Shown piece after piece: positions 4,789-5,667 of a stretch of DNA of 5,667 nt. Both the position numbers and the translations under genes were made by a program. This DNA comes from an uncultured archaeon (GTDB lineage Archaea; Thermoproteota; Nitrososphaeria; Nitrososphaerales; CALBXV01). Each line of letters begins with the position of its first letter. Position 1 is the first letter of the stretch. The stretch is from the NCBI GenBank assembly GCA_937890045.1, contig CALBXV010000630.1:1-5667 (forward strand). Direction: 5' to 3'. The notes below the pieces were generated by a model. That model was given only the letters and a program-made list of their open reading frames with translations, searched no databases and was not told the origin of the DNA.

Positions 4789-5667
4789 ATGGCAAAGAAA
4801 CATAGTGTATTAACAAACAACGATTTACACAATCCGAAAGGAATATTAGTACATTCCACGGGGTCAATGCTTGTGATGTCGCAGTCTATAAGTACTGCAA
4901 CTGCAAGTTTTCACTTTATACCTGACGATACAGATACCTATACTTTAGGTAATACTGCGAGAGCTTGGAAAGAATTATATGTATCTACGGGCAGTATTCA
5001 CTTTGTAGAAAAAGATGGTACGGTTGCACGTACCTTGGAAGTAGATGCAACAGGATTTGGTTTCGGTGGTGGTGATGTTAGTGGTTCAACCATTAGTGGT
5101 TCTAAACTTCATATCGTAGGAGATGCGTTTATAGGTGGAGATTTAACCCTCGGAGACGCAGATACAGATTCTATTAGTATTGGTGCAGATATTACTTCTA
5201 ATTTAATTCCAAACGCAGATGCAACTTATGATTTAGGTAGTTCAAGTAAAGGATGGAATGATATACATTTAGGTAGTGGTGGAGTTATTAACTTAGATGG
5301 TGGTGATGTAACATTAACACACGCAGCAGGTAAAATTACTTTGGGTGGAGATGGAGCAGTAGAATTTGATTTTGCAGACCACGAAATGACCAATGTTGAT
5401 ATTGATGGTGGAGCAATTGACGGAACTGCTATTGGAGCAGCATCTCATACAACAATTAAAGGTACAACAATAGACGCCACAACCGATTTTACGATTGGTG
5501 GAACTGTTATTACAGATAATACAATTACAGACGATGGAACTTTAGTAATTGCTTCTACAACTGCCACATCTTTTAGTGATGGTAATATAACAAATGTTGG
5601 CGATATAAATGCTGATAGTTTAAGCGTTGATGATGCAGCTGTTGGTTTAGATATTAATTTTGGTGGT
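4789..5667 (+). CDS. Phage tail-fibre-like protein, 3'-truncated by the window
   Basis: ATG 4789 is preceded by GAAGGAA (4776-4782) six bases upstream. The frame stays open for 293 codons to the window end, so the C-terminus is missing. Residues 5-18 (HSVLTNNDLHNPKG) carry the LHxPKG motif I recall at the start of many marine phage fibre proteins; this differs from the KVVVSGS start upstream. Two P-x7-LG-x5-W modules follow (P45/L53-G54/W60 and P141/L149-G150/W156), with SGSTISGS (98-105) between. Residues 111-161 match the 619-residue protein. Residues 203-217 (VDIDGGAIDGTAIGA) start a run of short strand repeats (TIKGTTIDATTDFTIGG, VITDNTITDDGTLVI, ITNVGDINADSLSV) typical of a fibre shaft. 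There is no cysteine. The distal tip, where receptor binding would be expected, lies outside the window. Confidence 0.9.
   Translation, partial: MAKKHSVLTNNDLHNPKGILVHSTGSMLVMSQSISTATASFHFIPDDTDTYTLGNTARAWKELYVSTGSIHFVEKDGTVARTLEVDATGFGFGGGDVSGSTISGSKLHIVGDAFIGGDLTLGDADTDSISIGADITSNLIPNADATYDLGSSSKGWNDIHLGSGGVINLDGGDVTLTHAAGKITLGGDGAVEFDFADHEMTNVDIDGGAIDGTAIGAASHTTIKGTTIDATTDFTIGGTVITDNTITDDGTLVIASTTATSFSDGNITNVGDINADSLSVDDAAVGLDINFGG
4915..4983 (+). repeat. P-x7-L-G-x5-W module, copy 3 (gene at 4789)
   Basis: Residues 43-65, FIPDDTDTYTLGNTARAW then KELYV, keep the exact spacing P45, L53-G54, W60 seen in the other copies. Here the module sits close to the N-terminus, as in copy 1 of the long fibre gene. 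Confidence 0.7.
5119..5271 (+). repeat. 51-residue block shared with the 619-residue fibre gene, containing LG...W copy 4
   Basis: Residues 111-161 (GDAFIGGDLTLGDADTD ... LIPNADATYDLGSSSKGW ... DIHL) align without gaps to residues 207-257 of the upstream fibre. DNA similarity is patchy, with short identical runs around the GGNLTLGD and WNDV codons. Confidence 0.85.

Overview
This window looks like a stretch of a tail-fibre or virion-surface gene cassette from an uncultivated marine tailed phage (Caudoviricetes). The evidence is a compact, single-strand, AT-rich array of repetitive, Ser/Thr/Gly/Asp-rich, nearly cysteine-free proteins. They carry N-terminal and repeat motifs that I recognise from pelagic phage structural proteins: KVVVSGS, LHxPKG, the DLGS...W module, TGSFG linkers, and DGQLDI-type repeats. 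These family resemblances come from memory, not from a search. The host cannot be told from the sequence; a cyanophage or a phage of another marine bacterium would both fit.

Layout, all on the plus strand: (1) bases 3-809, a tail or virion protein that is probably the C-terminal part of a longer gene cut by the window edge; (2) 819-1766, a complete 315-residue structural protein ending in a short fibre-like module; (3) a gap of 88 bases holding a perfect 7-bp hairpin next to a strong ribosome binding site; (4) 1855-3714, a 619-residue repeat-rich fibre-like protein; (5) 3733-3933, a small helical protein; (6) a relatively GC-rich gap of 85 bases (3934-4018) that no obvious gene explains; (7) 4019-4222, a 67-residue stub with the same N-terminal module as the 619-residue protein; (8) 4226-4549, a 107-residue beta-rich protein; (9) 4551-4772, a 73-residue protein; (10) 4789 to the window end, a fibre-like protein of at least 293 residues that runs off the edge.

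The genes are tightly packed: intervals are 1 to 18 bases apart from the two gaps of 85-88 bases. Several ribosome binding sites lie inside the end of the preceding gene, so this is most likely one late transcription unit with coupled translation. The proteins share short modules, above all a strictly spaced P-x7-L-G-x5-W motif found four times in two genes. This suggests the cassette grew by duplication and shuffling of fibre modules. I see no enzyme, integrase, tRNA, CRISPR or defence gene, and no clear new system. The most interesting unexplained pieces are the 3934-3998 intergenic island and the pattern of module sharing.
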